64,000 nucleotides of DNA from NCBI RefSeq assembly GCF_011516635.5, contig NZ_CP096255.1, forward strand, positions 7,500,501 to 7,564,500. Reading direction: 5' to 3'. Positions 55,078 to 63,582 of this stretch are shown in pieces; positions within the stretch are counted from its first letter, which is position 1; each line of letters opens with the position of its first letter. The notes under the pieces are model-generated. The model had not been told where the DNA came from. It saw only the letters and a list, made by a program, of their open reading frames with translations, and ran no database searches. The position numbers and the translations under genes are program-made. This DNA comes from Bradyrhizobium barranii subsp. apii (GTDB taxonomy: Bacteria; Pseudomonadota; Alphaproteobacteria; Rhizobiales; Xanthobacteraceae).

Positions 55078-55482
55078 ATGCTGAAGAACGCGAAAGTGGC
55101 AACCCGGCTTCCAGCCAAAGACCTCGACCGCGCGCGGGCGTTCTATTCGGAAAAGCTCGGGCTCGAGCCGGTCGAACAGCGCGAGGGTGGGCTCCGTTAC
55201 GTCTGTGCGGCCGGCGAGTTTGCGATATTCGTCTCGGCCGGCACGCAATCCGGCACGCACACGCAGATGGGGTGGGAAGTCGAGGATATCGAGGCAACCG
55301 TTCGCGAACTTCGCACACGCGGCGTCGCGTTCGAGGACTATGATTTGCCCGGCTTGAAGACCGTCGATGGAATTGCGGAGATCGCGGGAAACTATCCGAG
55401 CAAGGGTACTGGCGAGCGGGGCGCCTGGTTCCGCGACAGCGAAGGTAACTTGCTGGGGATCGGGCAGCCGGTTCGGGCTTGA
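55078..55482 (+). CDS. VOC-superfamily protein (glyoxalase fold)
   Basis: 134 residues. KVATRLPAKDLDRARAFYSEKLGL begins the first module, and GAWFRDSEGNLLGIGQP ends the second; a Glu in the last strand and a His near 60 could bind metal. A compact single-domain member. Substrate unknown. Confidence 0.85.
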   Translation: MLKNAKVATRLPAKDLDRARAFYSEKLGLEPVEQREGGLRYVCAAGEFAIFVSAGTQSGTHTQMGWEVEDIEATVRELRTRGVAFEDYDLPGLKTVDGIAEIAGNYPSKGTGERGAWFRDSEGNLLGIGQPVRA

Positions 55483-55547
55483 GGATTCGCCAGGCCGCTT
55501 CGACGTCACATCGTTTCAACGTCACATCGCTAAAGTGGCAAATTCCT

Positions 55548-56039
55548 TTAACGCCACGTCGCGGTCGGCGTCTTGCCATCCAGCACTTCCGCGAGCCTTT
55601 GCCGCGTGCCGTGTGTGGTGCCCTCGGGCAGCGCATTGATCGCGAAGAATCCGCATTCGATGATCTCGTGGTTGGGCTCAGGGACGCGATCCTGCTTGAA
55701 CTGCCTGACCACATAGACCGCGACGTGGTCGCGGCGGGAGACATGGCTGTTGAGGAAGATGCCGTGCAGCACCGCGTCACCGGTGAGATCGATGTCCCCC
55801 TCCTCCTTGAGCTCGCGCCGCATCGCCTGCTCCATGGTCTCGCCGAGATCGACGCCGCCGCCGGGCAGATACCAGCCGGTGATGTAGCTGTGCCTGACCA
55901 GGAACACCCGGTTCTCGGAATCCAGGACCACGGCGCGGACGCCGAGCGTCATGCCGCGGACAAGCAGGAAATAGGCGTGGAAGATTCGCCGCAGCAGCGG
56001 TTCGAATGTCCGTCGGACGCTGTTCAGACGATCCCCCAT
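55548..56039 (-). CDS. Nudix hydrolase
   Basis: 163 residues. YLPGGGVDLGETMEQAMRRELKEEGDI is the Nudix box, with Asp where the consensus has Gly at one late position. VRAVVLDSENRVFLVRHSYITGWYLPGGG is the usual lead-in. I chose the ATG at 56039, which has GGGAG 6-7 bases before it and places the domain at the right distance. The upstream tandem repeat at 56049-56084 is in the same frame, so a longer form exists on paper. Confidence 0.82.
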   Translation of the reverse strand: MGDRLNSVRRTFEPLLRRIFHAYFLLVRGMTLGVRAVVLDSENRVFLVRHSYITGWYLPGGGVDLGETMEQAMRRELKEEGDIDLTGDAVLHGIFLNSHVSRRDHVAVYVVRQFKQDRVPEPNHEIIECGFFAINALPEGTTHGTRQRLAEVLDGKTPTATWR

Positions 56040-56048
56040 CAGGCTCCC

Positions 56049-56084
56049 AAAGAAACTCCCAAGAAAACTCCCAAGAAAACTGCC
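56049..56084. repeat. Three 12-base tandem units upstream of the Nudix gene
   Basis: AAAGAAACTCCC, AAGAAAACTCCC and AAGAAAACTGCC, perfectly spaced. On the minus strand each unit presents TTGGGAG or a near variant, a Shine-Dalgarno-like sequence, one of which is the ribosome site of the Nudix gene. Confidence 0.75.
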
Positions 56085-56167
56085 ATGAGGCCCCGGTCCG
56101 GGCCCCGCTTGCACAGTCCTCGCGACCTTGCCATTACAGCGGACGAATAGCGAGGCAATCGCGCGCC

Positions 56168-57049
56168 ATGGCCCCCTTCACGCTCGCCCATCTGTCCGAC
56201 CCGCATCTGCCGCCGTTGCCGAAGCCGCGGCTGATCGAGCTCGCGGGCAAGCGCGCGCTCGGCTACGTCAACTGGACGCGCAACCGGCACAAGTACCAGC
56301 GCCGCGAGGTGCTCGACGCGCTCGTCGCCGACGTCCAGGCGCAGACGCCCGACCACATCGCGGTCACAGGCGATCTCGTCAATCTGGCACTGGAGGCGGA
56401 GTTCGCGCCGGCGCGCGCCTGGCTCGACGGCGTCGGTCCGCCCGACCGCGTCACCACCATTCCCGGCAATCACGATGCCTATGTCCGCGCCACCTCTCAC
56501 CGCTTCGGCGAGACGTTTGCGCCTTATCTCACTGGCGATGACGGCAGCGTCGGCTTTCCGGGCGTACGCCGGCGCGGGCCGCTCGCGCTGATCAGCCTGT
56601 CCACGGCCGTGCCGACCCTGCCGCTGATGGCGACGGGCACGCTCGGCCGCGATCAGCTCGCGTCCCTCGAAGCGGTCCTCGACCGCCTCGCCGCCGAGGA
56701 CGCTTTCCGCGTGCTGCTGGTACATCATCCCCTGAAGTCCGGCGCGCGCCAGAAACGGATGACCGATGCGGGTGCGCTGCTGGCACTGATCAAGCGTCAC
56801 GGCGTCGAGTTGATCCTGCACGGGCACGACCACATTCATTCGACGATGTGGTTCGAGGGCCCCAACGGCAAGATCCCCGCGGTCGGCGTGCCGTCGGCCT
56901 CCGCGCTCGCCCACGGGCGCTACCCGGCGGCAGCGTATAACCTGTTCACGATCGAGAAAGACAATGCCGGCTGGCGCTGCGAGCAGACCGTGCGGGGCCT
57001 CGGATCCGGATTTCAGATCCGGCAGATCAAGCAGGCAAGGCTGATCTAG
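56168..57049 (+). CDS. Calcineurin-like metallophosphoesterase
   Basis: 293 residues. The metal-site order is complete: LAHLSDPHLPPL (DxH), DHIAVTGDLVNLAL (GDL), TTIPGNHDAYV (GNHD), VLLVHHPLKSG and LILHGHDHIH (GHxH). It resembles the 3',5'-cyclic-nucleotide phosphodiesterase group CpdA, but the substrate is not certain. The start at 56168 gives a standard N-terminus. Confidence 0.9.
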   Translation: MAPFTLAHLSDPHLPPLPKPRLIELAGKRALGYVNWTRNRHKYQRREVLDALVADVQAQTPDHIAVTGDLVNLALEAEFAPARAWLDGVGPPDRVTTIPGNHDAYVRATSHRFGETFAPYLTGDDGSVGFPGVRRRGPLALISLSTAVPTLPLMATGTLGRDQLASLEAVLDRLAAEDAFRVLLVHHPLKSGARQKRMTDAGALLALIKRHGVELILHGHDHIHSTMWFEGPNGKIPAVGVPSASALAHGRYPAAAYNLFTIEKDNAGWRCEQTVRGLGSGFQIRQIKQARLI

Positions 57050-57052
57050 TTC

Positions 57053-57175
57053 GCCGTCATTGCGAGCCAACGGGTCCGCGCGAAGCGCGGCCCGATGACA
57101 GGCTCCGCGAAGCAATCCAGAGTCTCTCCGCGGAAAGATTCCTGGATTGCTTCGTTGCGCTCGCAATGACGGCGG
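57053..57175. repeat. Palindromic repeat (CGTCATTGCGAGC family)
   Basis: GCCGTCATTGCGAGC and GCTCGCAATGACGGC are outer arms, and GAAGCAATCCAG and CTGGATTGCTTC inner arms, with a central CCGCG pair. A textbook dispersed palindromic element of Bradyrhizobiaceae, filling the gap between the convergent phosphoesterase and the 184-residue protein gene. Confidence 0.8.
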
Positions 57176-57183
57176 AGGGCGTC

Positions 57184-57738
57184 TCACCAGCTCCGCAGGG
57201 CCGCCAGCACGGCGAGGCCGAACAAGGCCGCCGCGCCGAAAATGAATCCGAACACGAACGGCCAGAGGCGCGAGCGGCGCGGCGGCTCGGCGGCCGCGGG
57301 CTTCGGCTCTGATGGCACCACCATGGCGTGCTCGCGCTCGATCATGCGGCGGGCGACGTAGTCGGTCACGGCTTCGACGATCATTGCGGTGTCGTGCGAT
57401 TCGGCGAGCACGATGCGGCCGAAGCGGGTGTCCTGGACAAAGCGGTACATCCGCTTGTCGCGCCCCATCATGATGTGTGCGACGACATCGATCCAGAGTC
57501 TGGGCGTATCGCCCTGGCTGATGCCGCGATCGAACAGGTCGATCTGGTCGGGCACCTGCGCGAACAGGGGATCGAGCGCATCGTTGAGGATCTCCAGCCG
57601 CGCCACCTCGGCATCGCGCAAATCGACGACCACACCGGTCCGGTCGGCGGCCTCGATCCGTGCGCGCAGCAGCGCGTCGCGCAGCCGCACCGGGCGCGGC
57701 TGGCTGGGATGGGTCCCGCTGGTCTCAGGCTCTGACAT
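57184..57738 (-). CDS. Tail-anchored protein of unknown function
   Basis: 184 residues. The cytoplasmic part of about 140 residues has RLRDALLRARIEAADRTGVVVDLRD and a long helical stretch. A proline-rich linker and a single membrane helix (WPFVFGFIFGAAALFGLAVLAAL) end the protein. I do not recognise the family. The tail arrangement suggests a membrane-tethered cytoplasmic domain. Confidence 0.7.
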   Translation of the reverse strand: MSEPETSGTHPSQPRPVRLRDALLRARIEAADRTGVVVDLRDAEVARLEILNDALDPLFAQVPDQIDLFDRGISQGDTPRLWIDVVAHIMMGRDKRMYRFVQDTRFGRIVLAESHDTAMIVEAVTDYVARRMIEREHAMVVPSEPKPAAAEPPRRSRLWPFVFGFIFGAAALFGLAVLAALRSW

Positions 57739-57846
57739 TGTCGGCCTCGTGCTCGACTTTACGCCATTAACCTATCAGCAACCAAACGGTCCGCAAAGGG
57801 CCCACAATTCCAGAGACTTACGGCGCCCACAGCCGATTGACCTGTA

Positions 57847-57886
57847 CCAAAAACAGACGATCCCACCCGGCTTGCGCCGGATGGGA
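57847..57886 (-). terminator. Terminator of the aceA-DUF4170 unit
   Basis: On the minus strand TCCCATCCGGC-GCAA-GCCGGGTGGGA, with one central mismatch, is followed by TCGTCTGTTTTTGG. It lies 42 bases after the DUF4170 stop. No other minus-strand terminator lies between this gene and the next. Confidence 0.78.
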
Positions 57887-57927
57887 CCCTCCGTCCTTGG
57901 ACGTCTTCTTAATTAGTCAGGCAGCCG

Positions 57928-58137
57928 TCAGGCCGAGACCCGCGACGGCTCTTCCACGATCGAGAAGCGGACGCCGGCCTTGTGGCGGTTCTCTTCCGAG
58001 ACCGAGCGCCAGGCATCCTCGGCTTCCTTGCGGGTCTTGAACGGACCCTGCACCTGGGCCGAGCCTTCCACGAGCTTGTGGAAGTTCATCGAACCGAACT
58101 CGCCGCCGATCACCCAGAAATTGCTGCCTTTGGTCAT
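57928..58137 (-). CDS. DUF4170 family small protein
   Basis: 69 residues. NFWVIGGEFGSMNFHKLVEGSAQVQGPFKTRKEAEDAW is the DUF4170 core. A CAGGAGACTG site precedes the ATG. It lies 30 bases after the aceA stop, so it is likely co-transcribed with isocitrate lyase. Function unknown. Confidence 0.83.
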   Translation of the reverse strand: MTKGSNFWVIGGEFGSMNFHKLVEGSAQVQGPFKTRKEAEDAWRSVSEENRHKAGVRFSIVEEPSRVSA

Positions 58138-58167
58138 TGTCAGTCTCCTGTCGAATAGCGTGGTACG

Positions 58168-59802
58168 TTAGCCGAACTGGTTCATCGTATTGTGGGCGCC
58201 GCCCGCCTTCAGGGCAGCCTCGCCGGCGAAGTATTCCTTGTGGTCGTCGCCGATGTCGGAGCCGGCCATGTTCTGATGCTTGGCGCAGGCGATGCCCTGG
58301 CGGATTTCGGCGCGCTGCACGTTCTTCACGTAGCCGAGCATGCCCTGGTCGCCGAAATATTCCTTGGCCAGATTGTCGGTCGAGAGCGCTGCCGTGTGGT
58401 AGGTCGGCAACGTGATCAGGTGATGGAAGATGCCGGCACGCTTGGCTGAGTCGGCCTGGAAGGTGCGGATCCGCTCGTCGGCTTCCTTCGCCAGCGGCGT
58501 GTCGTCGTATTCCGGCTTCATCAGCTCAGCACGGTTGTACTTGCTGACGTCCTGGCCGGCTTCCTTCATTGCGTCGTAGACCTGCCAACGGAAGTTGAGG
58601 GTCCAGTTGAACGACGGCGAGTTGTTGTAGGCCAGCTTCGCGTTCGGAACCACCTTGCGGATCCGGTCGACCATCTTGGCGATCTGCTCGATATGCGGCT
58701 TCTCGGTCTCGATCCAGAGCAGGTCGGCGCCGTTCTGCAGCGAGGTGATGCTGTCGAGCACGCAGCGGTCTTCGCCAGTGCCGGGACGGAACTGGTAGAG
58801 GTTGCTGGGCAAGCGCTTCGGACGCATCATCTTGCCGTTACGGTTGATGATGACATCGCCGTTGCGGGCGTTCTCCGGCGTGATCTCCTCGCAATCGAGG
58901 AAGCTGTTGTACTGATCGCCGAGGTCGCCAGGCTTGTGGCTGACGGCGATCTGCTGCGTCAGGCCGGCGCCGAGCGAGTCGGTACGGGTCACGACGACAC
59001 CGTCTTCGATGCCGAGCTCGAGGAAAGCATGGCGGCAGGCGCGGATCTTCGCCAGGAACACCTCGTGCGGCACGGTGACCTTGCCGTCCTGGTGACCGCA
59101 CTGCTTTTCGTCCGAGACCTGGTTCTCGATCTGGAGCGCGCAGGCGCCCGCTTCGATCATCTTCTTGGCGAGCAGATAGGTCGCCTCCGCGTTGCCGAAG
59201 CCCGCGTCGATGTCGGCGATGACGGGCACGACATGGGTCTGGAAGTTGTCGATCTTCTCGATCAGCTCCTTCTCCCTGGTCTTGTCGCCTTCCTTGCGCG
59301 CCTTATCGAGGCTGCGGAAGATGTCGTTCAGCTCACGCGAGTCGGCCTGGCGCAGGAAGGTGTAGAGCTCTTCGATCAGCGCGGGCACCGAGGTCTTCTC
59401 GTGCATCGACTGGTCGGGCAGCGGGCCGAATTCGGAGCGCAGCGCCGCGATCATCCAGCCGGACAGGTACAGATAGGTGCGATCGGTCTTGCCGCCGAAG
59501 TGCTTCTTGACCGAGATCAGCTTCTGCTGGGCGATGAAACCGTGCCAGCAGCCCAGTGACTGCGTGTACTTGGTCGGATCGTTGTCATAGGCCGCCATGT
59601 CGGTCCGCATCAGCGCCGCGGTGTAGCGAGCGATGTCCAGACCGGTCTTGAAGCGGTTCTGCAGGCGCATGCGCGCGACGGCCTCGGCGGACACCCCGTT
59701 CCAGGTCGGCTGGGTCTTGAGGAGCGCCTGGGCTGCCTCGATCTCGCTCTGATACGAGGCCGGGCTCTGCAGGGCGTTGATGCCACGGGGCTGGTAATTC
59801 AT
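58168..59802 (-). CDS. aceA: Isocitrate lyase
   Basis: Splits isocitrate into glyoxylate and succinate, the first step of the glyoxylate bypass. 544 residues, longer than the E. coli type and usual for this branch. The catalytic KxCGH motif is present in KQCGHQDGKVTVPHE. VVTRTDSLGA and NYNSPSFNW-type motifs follow. It is divergent from the ScfR/RamB-like regulator with several palindromes in the 241-base gap, and followed by DUF4170 and a terminator. Confidence 0.96.
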   Translation of the reverse strand: MNYQPRGINALQSPASYQSEIEAAQALLKTQPTWNGVSAEAVARMRLQNRFKTGLDIARYTAALMRTDMAAYDNDPTKYTQSLGCWHGFIAQQKLISVKKHFGGKTDRTYLYLSGWMIAALRSEFGPLPDQSMHEKTSVPALIEELYTFLRQADSRELNDIFRSLDKARKEGDKTREKELIEKIDNFQTHVVPVIADIDAGFGNAEATYLLAKKMIEAGACALQIENQVSDEKQCGHQDGKVTVPHEVFLAKIRACRHAFLELGIEDGVVVTRTDSLGAGLTQQIAVSHKPGDLGDQYNSFLDCEEITPENARNGDVIINRNGKMMRPKRLPSNLYQFRPGTGEDRCVLDSITSLQNGADLLWIETEKPHIEQIAKMVDRIRKVVPNAKLAYNNSPSFNWTLNFRWQVYDAMKEAGQDVSKYNRAELMKPEYDDTPLAKEADERIRTFQADSAKRAGIFHHLITLPTYHTAALSTDNLAKEYFGDQGMLGYVKNVQRAEIRQGIACAKHQNMAGSDIGDDHKEYFAGEAALKAGGAHNTMNQFG

Positions 59803-60043
59803 CTGCTCGATCCTTTCGCTGATGACAACTCAACTTGTCATCGACATTTTTGACAGTGCATTGCGAAATGCGTGTCATGAGCTAAACGCCAGAAAGCGAA
59901 GTTCGTACAGAGGCCTTGTATTCGAATGGTGATGTCATGTAACATCAGAACATGTAATAGATGTTATTTTGTAAATCTTGTAAAGAATATGGGTCAGTAA
60001 GACTGTCCTTGATGTGCCTGTTATTCCGTTGGGAGATCTGAAA
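59803..60043. promoter_or_regulatory. aceA / regulator intergenic region with palindromes
   Basis: 241 bases, AT-richer than the genes. GATGACAA-CTCAAC-TTGTCATC at 59821-59842 is a perfect 8-bp inverted repeat, and GCATT-GCGA-AATGC at 59858-59871 a second dyad. Further on come CATGTAACA/CATGTAATA and TTTGTAAA/CTTGTAAAG direct repeats. The arrangement fits binding sites of the divergent regulator, which would tune aceA. Confidence 0.6.
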
Positions 60044-61489
60044 ATGCCCGCCGTATCAGGGAAAAAACTGTTCGTCGGCCCGCGCTTCCGGCGGATCCGG
60101 CAGCAATTGGGGCTGTCGCAGACCCAGATCGCCGAGGGGCTCGGGATCTCGCCGAGCTATGTCAACCTGATCGAGCGCAACCAGCGCCCGGTGACGGCGC
60201 AGATCCTGCTGCGGCTGGCCGAGACCTATGATCTCGACCTGCGCGACCTCGCGACCGCCGACGAGGACCGCTTCTTCGCCGAGCTGAACGAGATCTTCTC
60301 CGATCCGCTGTTCCGCCAGATCGACGTTCCCAAGCAGGAACTGCGCGACCTTGCCGAGCTCTGTCCCGGCGTCACCCATGCGCTGCAACGGCTCTATGCC
60401 GCCTATGCCGAGGCCCGCCAGGGCGAGACCTTGGCCGCGGCGCACATGGCCGACCGCGACGTCGGCACGCGCTATGAGGCCAATCCCGTCGAGCGCGTGC
60501 GCGAGCTGATCGAGGCCAACCGCAATTATTTTCCGGAGCTGGAGCAGGCCGCGGAGACGCTTCGCGACGAACTGAACGTGCCGGCCGAAGGACTCTATGC
60601 CGCGCTATCCGCACGCCTGCGCGAAAAGCATTCGATCCAGACCCGCATCATGCCGGTCGACGTGATGCGCGAGACGCTCAGGCGTTTCGACCGCCATCGC
60701 CGCCAGCTCTTGATCTCCGAGCTGGTGGATCCGCCCGGCCGCGCGTTCCAGCTCGCCTTCCAGCTCGGCCTGGGCGAATGCGCGCAAGCCCTGGAGACCA
60801 TCATCGGTCGCGCCGGCCCGCTCGACGACGCGCCGCGCCGCCTGTTCCGCATCACGCTCGCCAACTATTTTGCGGCGGCCGTGATGATGCCATACCCGGC
60901 CTTCCTCGCCGCGGCGGAGGCCTTGAACTACGACATCCACGTGCTGGCGCAGCGCTTCAATTCCGGCTTCGAGCAGGTCTGCCATCGCCTCACCACGCTG
61001 CAACGGCCGAACGCGCGCGGCATTCCGTTCTTCCTGCTGCGCGTCGACAATGCCGGCAACGTGTCGAAACGCTTCTCCTCCGGCACGTTCCCGTTCTCGA
61101 AATTCGGCGGCACCTGTCCGTTGTGGAACGTGCACTCGACCTTCGACACGCCGGATCGCCTGTTGAAGCAGGTGATCGAGCTGTCCGACGGCACGCGCTA
61201 TTTCTCGATCGCGCAGATGGTGCGCCGCCCCGTTGCGCCGCATCCGCTGCCGCAGCCGCGCTTCGCCATCGGCCTCGGCTGCGAGATCCGTCACGCCGCC
61301 CGCCTCGTCTACGCCTCCGGCCTGGATTTGGAGAAAACGGAGGGCACGCCGATCGGCGTCAACTGTCGCCTCTGCGAACGCGAAAACTGCGCCCAGCGCG
61401 CCGAGCCGCCGATCACGCGCACGCTGATTTTGGACGAAACGACAAGACGGGTGTCGAGTTTCGCGTTCTCGAATGCACGGGAGTTGTGA
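60044..61489 (+). CDS. ScfR/RamB-family XRE transcriptional regulator
   Basis: 481 residues. The XRE helix-turn-helix lies at about 12-65, RRIRQQLGLSQTQIAEGLGISPSYVNLIER. The middle is an ImmA/IrrE-like domain with AFQLAFQLGLG in place of a clear HExxH. The C-terminus is cysteine-rich (GGTCPLW, GLGCEIRH, NCRLCERENC), as in ScfR/RamB proteins that control acetate and short-chain fatty-acid genes. Divergence from aceA matches this role. The ATG at 60044 is chosen over 60014. Confidence 0.87.
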   Translation: MPAVSGKKLFVGPRFRRIRQQLGLSQTQIAEGLGISPSYVNLIERNQRPVTAQILLRLAETYDLDLRDLATADEDRFFAELNEIFSDPLFRQIDVPKQELRDLAELCPGVTHALQRLYAAYAEARQGETLAAAHMADRDVGTRYEANPVERVRELIEANRNYFPELEQAAETLRDELNVPAEGLYAALSARLREKHSIQTRIMPVDVMRETLRRFDRHRRQLLISELVDPPGRAFQLAFQLGLGECAQALETIIGRAGPLDDAPRRLFRITLANYFAAAVMMPYPAFLAAAEALNYDIHVLAQRFNSGFEQVCHRLTTLQRPNARGIPFFLLRVDNAGNVSKRFSSGTFPFSKFGGTCPLWNVHSTFDTPDRLLKQVIELSDGTRYFSIAQMVRRPVAPHPLPQPRFAIGLGCEIRHAARLVYASGLDLEKTEGTPIGVNCRLCERENCAQRAEPPITRTLILDETTRRVSSFAFSNAREL

Positions 61490-61734
61490 GGGGCACGGCT
61501 ACGCCTTTGGCGGAAGGCGCAAGCCACACCCACCGCTGTCATGCCCGCGACCCGGCTACGCCAAGGCTTCGCCGCGGCTGCGGTCCAGGGGCGCCGAAGC
61601 TTTAGCGTAGGCGGCAGGCGGGGCATCCAGTACGCCGCGGCTTATCGGTTCGATCACAGCCGTCTCGGGGTACTGGATCGCCCGGTCAAGCCGGGCGATG
61701 ACAGTTGAGTGTGAGGCGAGAGCGATCCGTCCAA
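61490..61734. repeat. Palindromic repeat (CCAGTACGCCGCGGC family), copy 2, and flanking gap
   Basis: At 61622-61707: CATCCAGTACGCCGCGGC, GTACTGGAT and the GCCCGG-TCAA-GCCGGGC hairpin, matching the copy at 12760-12846 block by block. The 130 bases before it include CCAAGGCTTCGCCGCGG and are non-coding. Confidence 0.72.
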
Positions 61735-62028
61735 CTACGCCAGCGTATGCACAATCACCGGCCCGGCTGCGGCGCTCGCATGCCCTGCAAGCAGCGGCCC
61801 CAGATCCTTCTCGATCCAGGCGATCGCGCGCCGGTTCGCCTCCTCCGCCTGCTCGAACTTGTCGAAGATGGAGATCGCGGTGACCGTGTCGTCGCCGGCA
61901 TAGACGACGTAGTAGGCACGGAAACCCTCGACGTCGCTGATGATCGGAACGGCGCCGTCCTTGATGCGGCGCGCCAGCTCTTCGGCGCTCCCGCTTTTCG
62001 CCTTGGCCTGACGGATGGCGGCATACAT
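61735..62028 (-). CDS. Small conserved-looking protein of unknown function
   Basis: 97 residues: YAAIRQAKAKSGSAEELARRIKDGAVPIISDVEGFRAYYVVYAGDDTVTAISIFD. The alternation of strand and helix resembles the ferredoxin-like fold of antibiotic-biosynthesis-monooxygenase (ABM) proteins, but key residues are not distinctive. I would not go further than this. Confidence 0.62.
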   Translation of the reverse strand: MYAAIRQAKAKSGSAEELARRIKDGAVPIISDVEGFRAYYVVYAGDDTVTAISIFDKFEQAEEANRRAIAWIEKDLGPLLAGHASAAAGPVIVHTLA

Positions 62029-62252
62029 GGCATCCTCCTCCGGCTATTGCTGTCGGGCATGTGCCCGGCTTCGATCCTACGCCGAAGCGCGCGACCAATC
62101 CACGCTTGGTTAACCCGGCACTAATCCATTCCCGCGATCTGCAACCAACGGTTAAGCACGCCTCAACATCGGTGCCTTAGTCTCGCCCCACTCACTTTTC
62201 GCAAACGGCGACGGCCTATTCTGCCGGGTGAAGTGACATCAGGGGGTTCATC

Positions 62253-63059
62253 ATGCGCGTTGCGCTGCTGCTGACCGCGACCGTTGTGGGCGCGCTCTTC
62301 GCCAATCCATCCCATGCCGGATCGCTCGACGCGTCGGCCGGGGCAGCGCAGGCGCTGCCGCCGGGCTTCCAGAGCTACCGCGGCTACATGTTCGACCTGA
62401 CGGAGAATTCCGAGCGCAAGGACGTCGACAAGCTCACCGACAATCTGAAGCAGCAGATCGACGTCGTCGAAGCTTCCGGCCTGTCGCCGCGCGTGCTGCG
62501 CTTCTTCCACACCGTTCCGATCGTCGCGAGCGAGCTCGCCTGCCTCGACGAAGGCGCCGCGACCGCATGCTACGGCCGGGTCACGCCGGACATCCAGCGC
62601 ACCGCACCCCGGACGCTGACGGTCTGGGACCCCGACAAGCAGCGCTGGACCAATCCGAACGCCGTCGACCTCGCGGTCGATTCGGGCCTCGGCGTGATCA
62701 TGCTGCGGCCGGACATGATGCGCTACGAGAAGGAAGCCGTGCTGCTGCACGAGTTGCTGCACGCCTATCACGCGCGGCTGTTGCCGGACGGCTACGCCAA
62801 CAAGGGCGTGATCGGCTATTACGCCCTTGCCAAGTCCAAGGATATGTTACCCAAGGAATCCTATGCGATGAAGAATCCCATGGAATTCTTTGCCGTGACC
62901 GCCAGCATCTTCCTGGCCGGCAAGAGCGAATTCCACGACCCGAAGTCGCGCGAGGCGCTCAAGGAGAAGATGCCGGACTATTACAAATATCTGGTCGGCG
63001 TGTTCGGCTTCGACCCCGATCCGGCACCGGCGAGCGGACCGGTTGCCTCGCTGAAATAA
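62253..63059 (+). CDS. Exported HExxH protein, putative zinc peptidase
   Basis: 268 residues. The signal peptide MRVALLLTATVVGALFANPSHA has a cleavage site after AHA or SHA. HELLHAYH at 166-173 is a zincin motif, and NPMEFFAVTASIFLAG at 209-224 offers a Glu as third ligand about 45 residues later, similar in spacing to lethal-factor-like and MtfA-like zincins. The middle has two Cys (about 97 and 106). No family name can be given with confidence. Confidence 0.75.
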   Translation: MRVALLLTATVVGALFANPSHAGSLDASAGAAQALPPGFQSYRGYMFDLTENSERKDVDKLTDNLKQQIDVVEASGLSPRVLRFFHTVPIVASELACLDEGAATACYGRVTPDIQRTAPRTLTVWDPDKQRWTNPNAVDLAVDSGLGVIMLRPDMMRYEKEAVLLHELLHAYHARLLPDGYANKGVIGYYALAKSKDMLPKESYAMKNPMEFFAVTASIFLAGKSEFHDPKSREALKEKMPDYYKYLVGVFGFDPDPAPASGPVASLK

Positions 63060-63083
63060 GGCGTCTGCGCCAAGCCACCCCAG

Positions 63084-63112
63084 AAAGCCGCGCAAAAATG
63101 CGCGGCTTTTTT
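63084..63112 (+). terminator. Rho-independent terminator of the HExxH gene
   Basis: AAAGCCGCGCA-AAAA-TGCGCGGCTTT followed by TTT. A perfect 11-bp stem 24 bases after the stop at 63059. Confidence 0.93.
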
Positions 63113-63221
63113 GGTTTGGTAACCGGAAGCTGCGGATGACGCACCGCCGGGAATTGCCAAGGCGGGGCCCGATCTGCATAGTCCCGCCCGCATCGATACC
63201 GTTTTAAGAGGATAGAACAAC

Positions 63222-63575
63222 ATGGCGGACGCCGACCTGGATGTCGTGATCCGGCAACTGGCCAGACAGCTGCATACGGGCCTTTTGACCCGCGCCAAGG
63301 AGCGCCGGGATCGCTTCAACGGCCTTGCGGCCAAGGCCAAGGGCAAGGAGACCGGCGACCGCTTCAAGATGATGGCCAAGGCCACGATGGAGCAGGCCAC
63401 CGCCGCCGCCAAGCGCCTCCAGATGTCCGCCGACAACGTCGCCGACAGCTACGCCCGCTCGATGCGCCTCGTCGCCAGCACGCCGATCCCGGCGAAGGTG
63501 GAGAAGAAGGCGAAGGAGAAGCCGGTGAAGAAGGCCGCGAAGGCCAAGAAGGCCAAAGCCAAGAAGGCGAAGTAG
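63222..63575 (+). CDS. Lysine-rich histone-H1-like protein
   Basis: 117 residues. The first 80 are a helical domain with LARQLHTGLLTRAKERRDRF; the last 37 are Lys/Ala-rich (AKVEKKAKEKPVKKAAKAKKAKAKK), like bacterial H1 mimics that bind DNA. The charge pattern predicts nucleic-acid binding. No enzymatic motif. Confidence 0.78.
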   Translation: MADADLDVVIRQLARQLHTGLLTRAKERRDRFNGLAAKAKGKETGDRFKMMAKATMEQATAAAKRLQMSADNVADSYARSMRLVASTPIPAKVEKKAKEKPVKKAAKAKKAKAKKAK

Positions 63576-63582
63576 TCGCCCT

